Below are positions 1 through 8,108 of a stretch of 38,276 nt of DNA, piece after piece. The notes beneath the pieces were generated by a model, which saw only the letters and a program-made list of their open reading frames with translations, made no database searches and was not told where the DNA came from. The translations under genes were made by a program, and so were the position numbers. Numbering within the stretch: position 1 is the first letter of the stretch; each line of letters starts with the position of its first letter. This DNA comes from Pirellulales bacterium (GTDB lineage Bacteria; Planctomycetota; Planctomycetia; Pirellulales; Thermoguttaceae). The stretch covers positions 1-38,276 of the forward strand of contig JAFGPV010000079.1 of assembly GCA_016936015.1 (NCBI GenBank), given 5' to 3'.

Positions 1-127
1 ACCGCGCCAAACCACCACCGGAAAACAACATGGATGTCATGTTAACTACCGAGAAAATAACAACTTAAAAACTGGACTGTCTCTTTAGCACGGGTTGGCG
101 GATGTAACAGTTTTTCCTGCTTCCCCA

Positions 128-185
128 CCCGACGTAAACGTCGGGCCTAATACCGCTTACAGCGGAAACGGCCATAAACGGCCGT
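128..185. repeat. Three consecutive small hairpins
   Basis: Three perfect stem-loops follow one another: CCCGACGT/ACGTCGGG (128-145, 2-nt loop), CCGCT/AGCGG (153-165, 3-nt loop) and ACGGCC/GGCCGT (168-185, 6-nt loop). Two of the loops contain an A-run. There is no open frame of quality across them, so they look like an interspersed structured repeat rather than coding DNA. Confidence 0.6.
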
Positions 186-427
186 ATAAAAATGCACCTC
201 TCCTATCCAATAAAATGTGGGTAAACCTAAGGCTAACAGCCGCCGCGGATCATCTCATCCCCAAACACCTCGGTGGCTGTTCATCGCTGGTCTACCCACT
301 TTTTTCTCAGGATCATTTACGATCCTTGCCCACGTCCCTGATCATCGGCCCGTGCTTGAGAGATCGTCCAGTTTAGATGGCAACCTCGGTAGTCCGAAAA
401 ACATCCCGAAGGGATTGTAGAGGCCAG

Positions 428-458
428 CCCTGGGTAGCCGCGCAGCGGCTACCCAGGG
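428..458. repeat. Perfect 14-bp inverted repeat hairpin
   Basis: Arms CCCTGGGTAGCCGC (428-441) and GCGGCTACCCAGGG (445-458) are perfect complements around a 3-nt loop, followed by an A-rich run. No gene ends nearby, so it is better read as an interspersed hairpin repeat than as a terminator. Confidence 0.7.
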
Positions 459-483
459 AAAAAGAACAAATAATATGCCATTT

Positions 484-500
484 CAACCCTGCAAGGGTTG
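484..500. repeat. Small 7-bp hairpin
   Basis: CAACCCT (484-490) and AGGGTTG (494-500) form a perfect stem with a 3-nt loop. It lies 25 bp after the 14-bp hairpin and probably belongs to the same composite repeat. Confidence 0.5.
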
Positions 501-535
501 TGGAGCATCACGTAGCCCCGCTCACTCCGCGCATC

Positions 536-597
536 GGTGGGGGCGACCGACACGTCTTAGGGAGTTGCGTCACTCCGAGAAAACGGTGGTTTGTCGG
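536..597 (+). repeat. 62-bp direct repeat, left copy (flanks the SIR2 gene)
   Basis: This copy matches positions 1881-1942 in 55 of 62 positions by eye, in the same orientation, with no gaps. It contains a GGAGT/ACTCC hairpin (561-576) followed by a second imperfect hairpin of the form CCGA-AAAAC/GTTT-TCGG. Together with the right copy it brackets the SIR2-like gene. Confidence 0.75.
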
Positions 598-762
598 AGC
601 ACCCCAGTTCAGCCATACGTTTACTGGAACTGACTGCGTTTCGACGTGAGCCTTGACTGCGATTGCCGTCGACATTAACGTGAAGGGCGTTATCCGGGAT
701 CACAATTCCTTTCAGTGCATAAGTGCCGGCAGCAGTTCCTTTCTCAACAGGAGAGCCCCCAC

Positions 763-1833
763 ATGACCGCATCGTACAGGCTTTCTGACCTCTCAGATAC
801 CGTCGCCGTTCTCGGTGCCGGTTTTTCCGTGGCCGCTGGTCTTCCGCCAGTAAGCAAATTGAGTCAGGAGTTTCTGAACCTCAACGACAATGAAACGCGA
901 CGGGTCATTACCGCCAATCTTCGCAAGTTCTGGCGCGACGTATTTGGCTACGAGGATGGAATGGCGAAGCCCTCATTCGAGGACCATTTCACGCTGCTTG
1001 ATCTGGCGGCCAATGTCGGCCACAACATCGGACCATGCTACACGCCGGCCCGACTGCGGGCACTCCGCCGCATCAGCATTCATCGCGTCTTTGAAATTCT
1101 CGATTTGCATTTTCGCGAGAGCAACCAGATATCCACCTTCCTCAAGAAGCTGGTATGTGGCAAATCGGCACTCGTCTCGCTGAACTGGGATACTGTTGTC
1201 GAAGCCCACCTATTCAGGATGGCAGTCGATTTTTCGTATGGAATCGGTGGTCGATTCCTGGATAACCACGAACCGAGGAGAGACGCGTTTCCACTCATCA
1301 AACTTCACGGATCTGCCAACTGGCATTACTGCGATTCGTGTCATACGACGCTTTTCGGCGGCCAAAGTGACGGCAAGACTACGCTCACTCACAAGACTTT
1401 TCTAGAGGCCAATGACTTCAGAAATGTCCTGAACGATGGCGACAAGGTCGCCGCCGAGTTAGCCAAAAACTCAGGCACCCAATGCCCGGTGTGCCGAAAT
1501 CAAAAGACGACCGCTCGCGTTGCCACTTTCAGCTACGCAAAGGCATTTGACTTCTTTCCGTACCATGCCTCGTGGGATCGTGCTCTCACGCAGCTTCGCA
1601 CAGCTCGCCGGTGGATATTCATCGGCTACTCACTGCCAGAGGCTGACTTCGCGTTCAAGCACCTGCTCAAGACGGCACAACTAGCATCGAAGGATCCGAA
1701 GGACGTTCATGTCATTGTAAAGGATCTCGCAGAATCCCAAGTGGTCGTCCGATACAAGCAGTTCTTTGGCTGCTTGCTTCAGCACGTGTCCATCAAAGGA
1801 TTCAAGGATTGGGTTCGCCAGACTCTTGCATGA
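763..1833 (+). CDS. SIR2-like domain protein with Cys4 zinc site
   Basis: A 356-residue stand-alone SIR2-family protein. Visible motifs are the Rossmann-type GAGFS near the N-terminus (residues 18-22), NWD at 141-143, a catalytic-type His in LHG (H182) and GYSLPEAD (288-295). Two CxxC pairs (C190/C193 and C241/C244) look like a structural zinc site, as in true sirtuins. SIR2-like proteins bind NAD+; many bacterial ones deplete NAD+ during phage defence, while others are deacylases, and the sequence alone does not decide. The ATG at 763 is chosen because an AGGAGAG ribosome site lies just upstream; a GTG at 715 would add 16 residues with no better signal. The gene is flanked by two 62-bp direct repeats and is convergent with a Ser/Thr kinase, which suggests an accessory, possibly transferred, unit. 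Confidence 0.85.
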   Translation: MTASYRLSDLSDTVAVLGAGFSVAAGLPPVSKLSQEFLNLNDNETRRVITANLRKFWRDVFGYEDGMAKPSFEDHFTLLDLAANVGHNIGPCYTPARLRALRRISIHRVFEILDLHFRESNQISTFLKKLVCGKSALVSLNWDTVVEAHLFRMAVDFSYGIGGRFLDNHEPRRDAFPLIKLHGSANWHYCDSCHTTLFGGQSDGKTTLTHKTFLEANDFRNVLNDGDKVAAELAKNSGTQCPVCRNQKTTARVATFSYAKAFDFFPYHASWDRALTQLRTARRWIFIGYSLPEADFAFKHLLKTAQLASKDPKDVHVIVKDLAESQVVVRYKQFFGCLLQHVSIKGFKDWVRQTLA

Positions 1834-1880
1834 ACCAGGGCAGATAGTGGAATCGTTCGGGGCGACTGCTTGCACGCGGA

Positions 1881-1942
1881 GGTGGGGGCGACCGAGGCGG
1901 CTTAGGGAGTTGCAGAACTCCGAGAAAACGGTGGTTTTTCGG
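1881..1942 (+). repeat. 62-bp direct repeat, right copy
   Basis: Second copy of the element at 536-597. Here the first hairpin is a perfect 6-bp stem GGAGTT/AACTCC with a 4-nt loop (1906-1921). The second is CCGA-AAAAC around GGTG with GTTTT-TCGG (1920-1942, one bulged G). The two hairpins share two C residues (1920-1921), so they cannot both form completely. It lies between the convergent 3' ends of the SIR2 and kinase genes and might also end transcription. Confidence 0.75.
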
Positions 1943-2063
1943 TGTGTCTCACTGGCCTGCTCCCCAAAACCTGATCCATGTGAGATTCCTGTTGATATTT
2001 CAATCACGCCGAGAATCGCCTGTTGTGAAGACACAGCATGATGGCACTATAGATGAACCAAGG

Positions 2064-3224
2064 TCATTGCCCACTTGACCAAGCAGGTAGCAGTTTATCA
2101 CGGGACATCAAAAACATCTGCATGTGCCCGCAGTGATTGCACAGAAATAATTTTACGAGTTGATTTCCGGCGGGCTTCCTAATAGGTGAATTTTCGATTA
2201 CTGTTTCAGAGGAGGGGGTATATTTTCCAATACCACACACGCGGCAAAATCGTTCAATATCGTCACCGAGCTTGTCACCTTCATGATTGATGATATCAAG
2301 TATCCTATCAACTTCGCTTAATAACTTGCCGGCATCGGAAATACAGCCATATTCTTCTTCAACAATACATAGGGAAAATAAGTCTTTCGCAAAAGAAATG
2401 AACGGGCTTTGTGGATACATTATCTCAACATCGAAATCCGATTTATTCCAATACCAAAGACGAAGAAATTGTTTGCCGGACACCATCGACCAAAGAACTT
2501 TTCCGAGGCAGAAAACATCAAATGAAGGTTTGACGTCTTCTATTCTCATTCCCATTGCCCAGGACGGCATCCAGTCCCGCGAACCGACATTCTCGAACGT
2601 TTCGGAAATTCTGGTCTTTTGGTCGTCCGAAAAAAACACCAATCCGAAATCGCCCAGGATGAGTTCATCGTTTACTGACAAGAAGATGTTATCCGGTTTT
2701 ATATCTCGATGTACTATTCCTTTATCGTGTAATGCGGCAACCCCAGCGACCAATTCGCGGAATGCCTTCAATGCCCTGGGGAAATCGCCTTTGAACAAAT
2801 CATGCCGTTTCGCTAAAGTTCCCTTTCGGTGGTAATCGGCTACGAACCAACGGCAATCCGGGTCGGTATCGCAAATACGCAAGAGATTTTTATGGGAGAT
2901 TGTCGACATGGCTTTCATTTCGCGTTTGATTCGTTCGACCGCTAGCTTTGGGTCTCTCGCGTCTCTTGGATCGTGTAAAACCTTTAATGTAACCAAACCA
3001 TCAGAGTATGTTTCACTACGAATGTCTTCGATGGCTTTCCAGAATTGATCGAATGCTATTTCTCTACTGTTTTTGTACGATGTATGGCCTGCAATTTCTC
3101 TCATAGCCTCCGAAATAGTTTTTCGTTTTTCATCGTGTATTTTTTTCTCGCGAGCTGTATACACCTTTCCCTGGCCACCCTCGCCAAGTAATTCAACTAT
3201 TTCCCAGCGTCTTGTAAAATCCAT
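2064..3224 (-). CDS. Ser/Thr protein kinase with C-terminal zinc ribbon
   Basis: A 386-residue eukaryotic-like protein kinase. The glycine loop GEGGQGKVY is at residues 14-22, the likely ATP-binding Lys at K81 (VTLKVL), the catalytic HRDIKPDN at 172-179, DFG at 192-194 and the helix-F Asp at about D236. The APE region is degenerate (MPSW). About 58 residues separate the glycine loop from K81, where roughly 15-20 is usual, so there is an insertion of about 40 residues (charged, probably helical). The C-terminus has two CxxC pairs (C327/C330 and C362/C365), a probable zinc ribbon. There is no transmembrane segment or PASTA domain, so it is probably cytoplasmic. The ATG at 3224 has a GGGAG ribosome site. 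It is convergent with the SIR2-like gene. Target unknown. Confidence 0.88.
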   Translation of the reverse strand: MDFTRRWEIVELLGEGGQGKVYTAREKKIHDEKRKTISEAMREIAGHTSYKNSREIAFDQFWKAIEDIRSETYSDGLVTLKVLHDPRDARDPKLAVERIKREMKAMSTISHKNLLRICDTDPDCRWFVADYHRKGTLAKRHDLFKGDFPRALKAFRELVAGVAALHDKGIVHRDIKPDNIFLSVNDELILGDFGLVFFSDDQKTRISETFENVGSRDWMPSWAMGMRIEDVKPSFDVFCLGKVLWSMVSGKQFLRLWYWNKSDFDVEIMYPQSPFISFAKDLFSLCIVEEEYGCISDAGKLLSEVDRILDIINHEGDKLGDDIERFCRVCGIGKYTPSSETVIENSPIRKPAGNQLVKLFLCNHCGHMQMFLMSRDKLLPAWSSGQ

Positions 3225-3749
3225 TATGAACTCCCGATTAAAAAAGCATATTGATTAAGTAAAAGGTGATCTTAGCCTTCAACGTTCACAGACACACAGC
3301 GCATATTGGCAATTCAGAACGACTGCTTTCAGACATCTAGCCACCGGAAGATTATACTGCATACCACTTAATGCCCTGGACTAATCATTCCCCTCAATTT
3401 AGCGGGTTATTCCAGGGTGTCAATATACCTTCGTTTTCCAGAACCCCAGCCGTCTGTTTACTGTCTCGCTTGATTTCCCGACAGACAGACTGCGAGATTG
3501 TCATCTCGGAAAACAAGTCATTGAAAAGCCGTCGGGAATGAGGTTCCTGGTGCTGACTGGCAGCATTCGGGGGGGAGGATCGCTTTTGTGCTCGATGCAA
3601 CACGCCGCTTACGGTTCTGCAACCGCCGCAGCCTTCTTCGGTGGCGCACCCTGATGCGCGTTGGCTGCTTGCCTTTAGAGCCGGAGATGCGACACGCCGA
3701 CGCACTTTCGGCCAACGCCCCCTGCTCTCCCCCCGGCCAAAAACAGGGC

Positions 3750-3777
3750 TTGACAGGATAATGTAAATATGTATACT
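3750..3777 (+). promoter_or_regulatory. Near-consensus sigma70 promoter
   Basis: TTGACA at 3750-3755 and TATACT at 3772-3777 with a 16-bp spacer, in an AT-rich patch that differs from the GC-rich DNA around it. It points right, toward the small frame at 3832, or it may serve an untranslated RNA. Confidence 0.5.
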
Positions 3778-3831
3778 AATACCCGATTGCGCAGCGGCCG
3801 ACGGTTTTTTTAAGAGGAAAACCAGGAACTA

Positions 3832-4047
3832 TTGAGCCCCGCATTGCCAATGAACCGTTCCACGGCCAAAAGACCAGCAAACTCGGCTGGAACAGACATG
3901 TTTGCGGTTGAAACTCAATCATTGGCTGCATCGGCTTCAATAGCAAAAATTTTATGGAAAAAACGAAATATGTTGTACAACAGCCTCACCAAAAGAACCG
4001 AAAAGCCACCCGGTTGGGGACCCGACCGTGCATTTTTCGACTTTTGA
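3832..4047 (+). CDS. Possible small protein of 71 residues, unknown
   Basis: I do not recognise it. The case for it is position: a strong promoter about 55 bp upstream and purine-rich AAGAGG and CAGGA stretches just before a TTG start (an ATG at 3850 is the alternative). The case against is a Ser/Ala/Lys-rich composition with no clear domain or membrane segment and no conserved motif. It could equally be the accidental reading of a non-coding transcript. Confidence 0.2.
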   Translation: MSPALPMNRSTAKRPANSAGTDMFAVETQSLAASASIAKILWKKRNMLYNSLTKRTEKPPGWGPDRAFFDF

Positions 4048-4070
4048 TGACCAACTGAGAAATCCGGGTG

Positions 4071-4107
4071 CCCGCGATAGCTCCGCTATCGGGGCGGCTC
4101 TGCCGCA
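4071..4107. repeat. Hairpin repeat around GATAGC/GCTATC
   Basis: GATAGC and GCTATC pair across a 3-nt loop with further C/G pairs outside, followed directly by a smaller GGCGG/CCGC hairpin. This is a compact interspersed-repeat structure with no gene end adjacent. Confidence 0.4.
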
Positions 4108-4150
4108 AGAGGTAATTAGCCTGACTCAAACTGTAAAAGGACAGGTAGGG

Positions 4151-4265
4151 AACCACAGATGAACGCAGATAAACACAGATAATGTCTTTTTTCATCGAGG
4201 GAGAACGCCAAGAATAAAACTGTCGTAATTCCTTAATCTGTGTGTATTTGTGTTCATCTGTGGTT
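4151..4265. repeat. 30-bp inverted repeat (AACCACAGATGAAC type)
   Basis: The arm at 4151-4180 and the reverse complement of 4236-4265 agree in 27 of 30 positions, with 55 bp between them. The arms are built from near-tandem units ending in CAGAT. Repeats of this wording occur in many planctomycete and verrucomicrobial intergenic regions (recollection, not checked). The inner 55 bp is non-coding. Confidence 0.6.
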
Positions 4266-4529
4266 CAAATATTTTACACTTTAAGAGCCTAAGAAATATC
4301 AATATCCGTCCCAAATTGACCGATCGCCAACCACGTTGACCAAATCTAAATGCGGCATGTCCGTTTTCGTGCTTTCGAACTTTCGTGTTTTCGTGATTCC
4401 CATTTTTTTCACCCTCCGAAACCTCCATTTCGAATCACCCCTTGCGCACCTCCGGAAAAACCGCATTCAACAATTCCAACCAGAGACGGCAAAATACGAT
4501 GCCCAGAGACCCCTTATTGTGCAAGAAAT

Positions 4530-4550
4530 CCAAAAACAGGCCGTTTTTGG
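4530..4550 (-). terminator. Candidate terminator of the threonine synthase gene
   Basis: CCAAAAAC (4530-4537) and GTTTTTGG (4543-4550) form an 8-bp stem with a 5-nt loop, 33 bp beyond the stop codon of the minus-strand gene and followed by a short T-rich stretch in the direction of transcription. The stem is AT-rich, so strength is doubtful. Confidence 0.4.
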
Positions 4551-4582
4551 GGGACGATCCCCTTCAGCGGAGCAGCAATCGC

Positions 4583-6019
4583 TCAAGCGCCGGACGTCTG
4601 GATCGCCTTAATAATTGCATCCAGATCGTTGTCCACCACCACGGGGTGATTAGCGAACTCCGCTTGGCGGACGCCGCGGGCGCCAAGGACTTGGTCGAAC
4701 TGCTCGGGATCGGCGGAGTGGTAGGCGACCGTGGCCGTCGGGTCCTTCAGCGGATGGCCGGTCAGAACGCAGACCACGCGCTGGTCGGCCCCGACGATGC
4801 ACCCGCCGACGAGTTTCCGGAGGCCGGCCACGCTGGCGGCGCTGGCCGGTTCGCAGCCCAGCCCGCCGGCGCCCACTTGGGCCTTGGCGTCGAGGATCTC
4901 CTCGTCGGTCACTTCGCAGACCACGCCGTCGCACCACTCCAGGGCGCGAATGCATTTCAGCAGGTTGACCGGCCGGTTGATCTCGATGGCGCTGGCGATG
5001 GTCGACGCCCGGCGGCCGTGGGCGTCCATCTCGCCGAAGTAACGGTCGATCAGCGCCCGGTCCGGATTGCCCTGGTTCCAATGGAGGCCCTGCTTTTCCA
5101 CCAGTTCGTACAGCGTATTGGCCCCCGTGGCGTTGATCACGGCCAGCCGCGGAATGCGAGGAATCAGCCCCAGCGCGTGCAGCTCGTAAAAGGCCTTGCC
5201 GAACGCGCTCGAGTTGCCGAGGTTGCCGCCCGGGACGATCACCCAGTCGGGCACTTCCCAACGCAGCCCTTCGAGGACGCGGTACATGATGGTCTTTTGT
5301 CCTTCGAGCCGGAAGGGATTCACGCTGTTGACCAGGTAGATTCCCAGTTCGCGGCAGACCTCCTGGACCCGGGCCATGGCGTCGTCGAAGTCGCCGCGGA
5401 TCTGGACGGTCAGCGCCCCGTAGTCCAGGGCCTGCGAGAGCTTGCCGTAGGCGATTTTTCCGGAGCCGATAAAGATCACCGCCCTGACCGCCCGGGTAAA
5501 CGCGCTGTACAAGGCCAGCGAGGCGGATGTGTTGCCCGTCGAGGCGCAGGCCGCCCGGTCGGCACCGACCAGCCGGGCGTGGGTCAGGGCCGCGGCCATG
5601 CCGTTGTCCTTAAAACTGCCCGAGGGATTCAGTCCCTCGTATTGCAAGAACAGTCGGCCGGGCCGGACGCCCGCGTAGCGCGCCACGCCTTCGGACGGCT
5701 GAAGCAACGTCTGGCCCTCACCGAGGGTTACGCAACGTTCCAGGGGTGCAAAGGGCAGCAGTTCGTGGAACCGCCACACCCCGCTGAAGCAGAACGGATC
5801 GGCCCGCCGTCCCCATTTCTCTTCGAAGAACGTCAGCGATCCGGGAACGCGCAGACGATCCCACTCGTATTCCACGTCGAGCAGGCTGCCGCACGACGCG
5901 CAGGCCGTGCGGATCTCCTCGAGAGGATACGTTGCGCCGCAACCAGGGATGATGCAACGTTGAAACGCAGGCGTGGGACGATACTCAACTTGTTTGATGA
6001 TGTATTTGTTTCTCAGCAA
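4583..6019 (-). CDS. thrC: Threonine synthase
   Basis: A PLP enzyme of fold type II that converts O-phosphohomoserine to threonine. The PLP lysine is K137 in [10 protein letters not shown], followed by the [10 protein letters not shown] substrate loop and a glycine-rich phosphate cradle, [11 protein letters not shown]. The N-terminus has two Cys pairs (C22/C27 and C40/C43) typical of the zinc-ribbon-like start of this subfamily. At 478 residues it fits a fused N-domain threonine synthase. No ATG lies near the expected start; a TTG at 6019 gives a sensible N-terminus, but its ribosome site is weak, so the start could differ by some codons. A cysteate synthase or other close relative cannot be excluded by eye. 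It stands alone, divergent from the zinc-finger gene at 6473. Confidence 0.88.
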   Translation of the reverse strand: MLRNKYIIKQVEYRPTPAFQRCIIPGCGATYPLEEIRTACASCGSLLDVEYEWDRLRVPGSLTFFEEKWGRRADPFCFSGVWRFHELLPFAPLERCVTLGEGQTLLQPSEGVARYAGVRPGRLFLQYEGLNPSGSFKDNGMAAALTHARLVGADRAACASTGNTSASLALYSAFTRAVRAVIFIGSGKIAYGKLSQALDYGALTVQIRGDFDDAMARVQEVCRELGIYLVNSVNPFRLEGQKTIMYRVLEGLRWEVPDWVIVPGGNLGNSSAFGKAFYELHALGLIPRIPRLAVINATGANTLYELVEKQGLHWNQGNPDRALIDRYFGEMDAHGRRASTIASAIEINRPVNLLKCIRALEWCDGVVCEVTDEEILDAKAQVGAGGLGCEPASAASVAGLRKLVGGCIVGADQRVVCVLTGHPLKDPTATVAYHSADPEQFDQVLGARGVRQAEFANHPVVVDNDLDAIIKAIQTSGA

Positions 6020-6472
6020 AAACCACCGTCCAAATCCTCGGTGCGAGGTAGTCGGCGGATTAAAACGCTCCGCCCAGCCCGCCGGCGACTTGGGGTGGTC
6101 CCAGACGATACATGGTCCATCGCTAAAGGCTTATTGGACCTTACCATAATGTAGGTCACACTCTGTCGGCCGGCAAGTTGGGAGCCTTGGCGAAGGGGCC
6201 TGCCAAGAGGGGGTTTCTACTTGCGGAAACGGCGATTATATCGAGCCGACAAGGCCCTTCGTGCCCCTTGGAAAAGAAGCAATATTTATACCGTCGGCAA
6301 GAATAATGATCCAATACAATCCCTTAATAATCACCGTTGCAATCTATTCTCCCACATCCCCGGATCCGATTTGCCCGGCCGTTTGACAACTATTTCGGGG
6401 TCGTCTAAAATAATAAGTCTCCGTGGTCATAAAAACTATCCAGCCGACAAGTCCACTTCAGGAGAGCCAACC
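6020..6472. other. Divergent intergenic region between thrC and the DksA-like gene
   Basis: No gene. The rightward promoter at 6383-6411 lies here. An open frame continues upstream of the DksA-like start to 6221, but the real start is the ATG at 6473 with its own ribosome site, so 6221-6472 is non-coding. I could not pick a confident promoter for thrC. Confidence 0.5.
6383..6411 (+). promoter_or_regulatory. Sigma70-type promoter for the DksA/TraR-like gene
   Basis: TTGACA (6383-6388), a 17-bp spacer and TAAAAT (6406-6411), about 60 bp before the ATG at 6473. Confidence 0.6.
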
Positions 6473-6847
6473 ATGAACAAGGCGGAATTGAAAGCCTTCA
6501 AGGATCAGCTTCTGGTTCTTCGTGCCCGACTCCGCGGGGACGTGCATCAGATGGCCGAAGCAACGCTGAAGAAGAATCGCAGCGAAGCCAACGGCGATCT
6601 GTCGAGCATGCCCATTCACATGGCCGACATCGGTAGCGACAACTTCGAGCAGGAATTCACGCTCAGTCTCATGGAAAACGAGGGCGTGACGCTCGGGCAG
6701 ATCGAAGCCTCGTTGGAGCGGATTGAGGAAGGAACCTACGGTCAGTGCGAAGAGTGCGGCGCAAAAATCCCCAAAACCCGACTGAAGGCCATCCCCTTTG
6801 CCACCCTCTGCATCCGTTGTGCGGAACAAGTCGAGCGGGGATTATAG
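6473..6847 (+). CDS. DksA/TraR family C4 zinc-finger protein
   Basis: A 124-residue protein: an N-terminal helical region (about 1-85) and a C-terminal zinc finger with CEECG and CIRC, the Cys4 pattern of the DksA/TraR family. These proteins enter the RNA polymerase secondary channel and modulate transcription, often with ppGpp; whether this one does is inference. It is slightly shorter than E. coli DksA (151). The start is fixed by a TCAGGAG ribosome site 7-9 bp before the ATG, so the frame's 84-residue upstream extension is not coding. A clear promoter precedes it. lspA follows after 117 bp and could be co-transcribed. Confidence 0.88.
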   Translation: MNKAELKAFKDQLLVLRARLRGDVHQMAEATLKKNRSEANGDLSSMPIHMADIGSDNFEQEFTLSLMENEGVTLGQIEASLERIEEGTYGQCEECGAKIPKTRLKAIPFATLCIRCAEQVERGL

Positions 6848-6964
6848 CCTCGGACCCGGCACGGAGCATTCCAGTAACGAGCAGGGATGAGAGCCGGACC
6901 AGGGCCGTTCCTCGAAACACGCTCCTCGATTCCTGCTCCTCCATTCCTTTAAGAGCAACAAGCC

Positions 6965-7543
6965 ATGAGGGCGGTTCCGCTCAAACGTCTGGCCGCGTTT
7001 ATCCTGATCGCCGTCGCCGGTTGTACGGCGGATTTGCTCACCAAATCGTGGATGTTTAACTCCCTGGGCATCCCTCCTTTCGGCCGCACCCGGTGGATTT
7101 GGGAAGGCGTCTTCGGCTTCCAGACCAGCCTGAACTACGGCGCCTTGTTCGGTCTGGGGCAGGGTTGGAATCCCCTCTTCGCCGGCCTCTCGATCTTCGC
7201 CGCGCTGGGCATTCTGATTTGGCTCTTCTTCGGCGGCGCACTCCACGATCGGCTGCTGACCGCGGCCCTGGCGTGCATCATGGCGGGGATTCTGGGCAAT
7301 CTTTACGACCGTCTGGGCCTGCCTGGCCTCGTCCATCCCTTCGCCGACGGCGCCAGTCCCGCAGGAGCGAAGATCTATGCCGTACGCGATTTTATCCTGG
7401 TTATGATCGGCCCTTGGCAATGGCCGAACTTCAATCTCGCCGACAGCCTGTTGGTTTGCGGCGCCGCGTTGCTGATCTGGCACGCCCTGCAAAAAAAACA
7501 TGAAATCCCTGCCGAAATCGCCTCTCCCACAAATTCTCCCTAA
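6965..7543 (+). CDS. lspA: Lipoprotein signal peptidase (signal peptidase II)
   Basis: A 192-residue inner-membrane aspartic protease that cleaves the signal peptide of prolipoproteins after lipid attachment. The family blocks are visible: D/TK in the first membrane helix (TADLLTKSW), the conserved SLNYGALFG, GNLYDRLG (112-118), VRDF with catalytic Asp D142, and WPNFNLADS with the second catalytic Asp D160. Four hydrophobic helices are apparent. The ribosome site before the ATG at 6965 is weak, but the N-terminus fits the family. The length is slightly above the usual 160-170 because of loop insertions and a hydrophilic tail. A DksA-like gene next to lspA is an arrangement I believe recurs in planctomycetes (recollection). 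Confidence 0.93.
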   Translation: MRAVPLKRLAAFILIAVAGCTADLLTKSWMFNSLGIPPFGRTRWIWEGVFGFQTSLNYGALFGLGQGWNPLFAGLSIFAALGILIWLFFGGALHDRLLTAALACIMAGILGNLYDRLGLPGLVHPFADGASPAGAKIYAVRDFILVMIGPWQWPNFNLADSLLVCGAALLIWHALQKKHEIPAEIASPTNSP

Positions 7544-7615
7544 TCCAATTCTTCCGCCGCCGGTTTTTTCACTCCTTTTCTTCGCGCACCATTCCGATTA
7601 ATTCCAGACGGACCC

Positions 7616-7644
7616 TTGACATTCCTACCTCCCCAGGATATTTT
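7616..7644 (+). promoter_or_regulatory. Promoter of the Rrf2-type regulator gene
   Basis: TTGACA (7616-7621), a 17-bp spacer and TATTTT (7639-7644), about 40 bp before the ATG at 7683. Rrf2 proteins often repress their own promoters; no clear dyad could be assigned here. Confidence 0.55.
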
Positions 7645-7682
7645 CATATATGCTTTAATGTGTAATTCAAAGGGGTGCGGCG

Positions 7683-8108
7683 ATGAAAATTTCGCGCACG
7701 GTGGCATACGCTTTACAAGCAACTTTACTTCTCGCTCGGGCCGACTCGGGAGAGTCGATTCCTTGCAGTCGGCTGGCTGCCGAAGGGAAAATGCCGGAGC
7801 GGTTCTTGTTGCAAATCCTTCGTAATCTCGTGGCGCATGGAATCTTGGCCTCCTACCGGGGGATTGAAGGGGGCTATCGCCTCACGCGAAGCCCCGAAAA
7901 AATCTCCATCCTCGACATCATCGAGGCTATGGACGGCCCGCTGAATACTTCGCTGCCGCCAGCCGAAGGATTGCCCGTGGAGACGCGCATCAAGCTGGAA
8001 AAAACCCTTTCCGACGTGACCCAACTCGCTCGTCGGGAATTGGGTGCCGTGAAACTGTCCCACTTGTTGCCTCCCCCCCGACGCGACCGCTCCTCGCGCA
8101 GCGCCTGA
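7683..8108 (+). CDS. Rrf2 family transcriptional regulator without Fe-S cysteines
   Basis: A 141-residue winged-helix regulator. The N-terminus MKISRTVAYALQATLLLA and the wing with GIEGGYRLTRSP match the Rrf2 family (IscR, NsrR, CymR and relatives). The ERFLLQILRNLVAHGIL stretch is the recognition helix and what follows it. There is only one Cys (C28), so the three-Cys Fe-S cluster of IscR/NsrR is absent; it is closer to the CymR-like, cluster-free type. An AAGGGG ribosome site precedes the ATG. Targets unknown; it stands alone with its own promoter. Confidence 0.88.
   Translation: MKISRTVAYALQATLLLARADSGESIPCSRLAAEGKMPERFLLQILRNLVAHGILASYRGIEGGYRLTRSPEKISILDIIEAMDGPLNTSLPPAEGLPVETRIKLEKTLSDVTQLARRELGAVKLSHLLPPPRRDRSSRSA

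Larger units (their letters stand above)
1..762. other. Non-coding, hairpin-rich spacer left of the SIR2 gene
   Basis: No convincing gene is seen; the short open frames here overlap each other and inverted repeats. The stretch carries at least five compact stem-loops (listed separately) and the first copy of a 62-bp element repeated after the SIR2 gene. Dense short hairpins of this type are common as interspersed repeats in planctomycete and verrucomicrobial genomes (general knowledge). Function unknown. Confidence 0.6.
3225..4582. other. Long spacer with repeats, a strong promoter and possibly one small ORF
   Basis: No recognisable protein gene. The stretch holds a near-consensus promoter at 3750-3777, a doubtful 71-codon frame after it, a hairpin repeat near 4071-4107, a large inverted repeat at 4151-4265, a TTTCGTG-rich low-complexity piece near 4350-4400, and a terminator-like hairpin for the threonine synthase gene at 4530-4550. 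Frames at 3394-3715 are overlapping, compositionally odd and unlikely to be genes. Confidence 0.55.

Noticed and set aside
715-762. Upstream GTG start for the SIR2 gene
   Set aside because: The ATG at 763 has an AGGAGAG ribosome site and a family-like N-terminus; the extension has neither.
536-1942. The 62-bp repeats as integron attC sites
   Set aside because: I could not find the RYYYAAC and GTTRRRY core boxes at the right places, and no integrase is present.
4442-6154. A 570-codon open frame on the plus strand opposite threonine synthase
   Set aside because: It lies antisense to a well-conserved gene, has no family features and arises from GC-rich codon structure.
6221-6472. 84-residue N-terminal extension of the DksA-like protein
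   Set aside because: A promoter and a ribosome site lie inside it, directly before the ATG at 6473.
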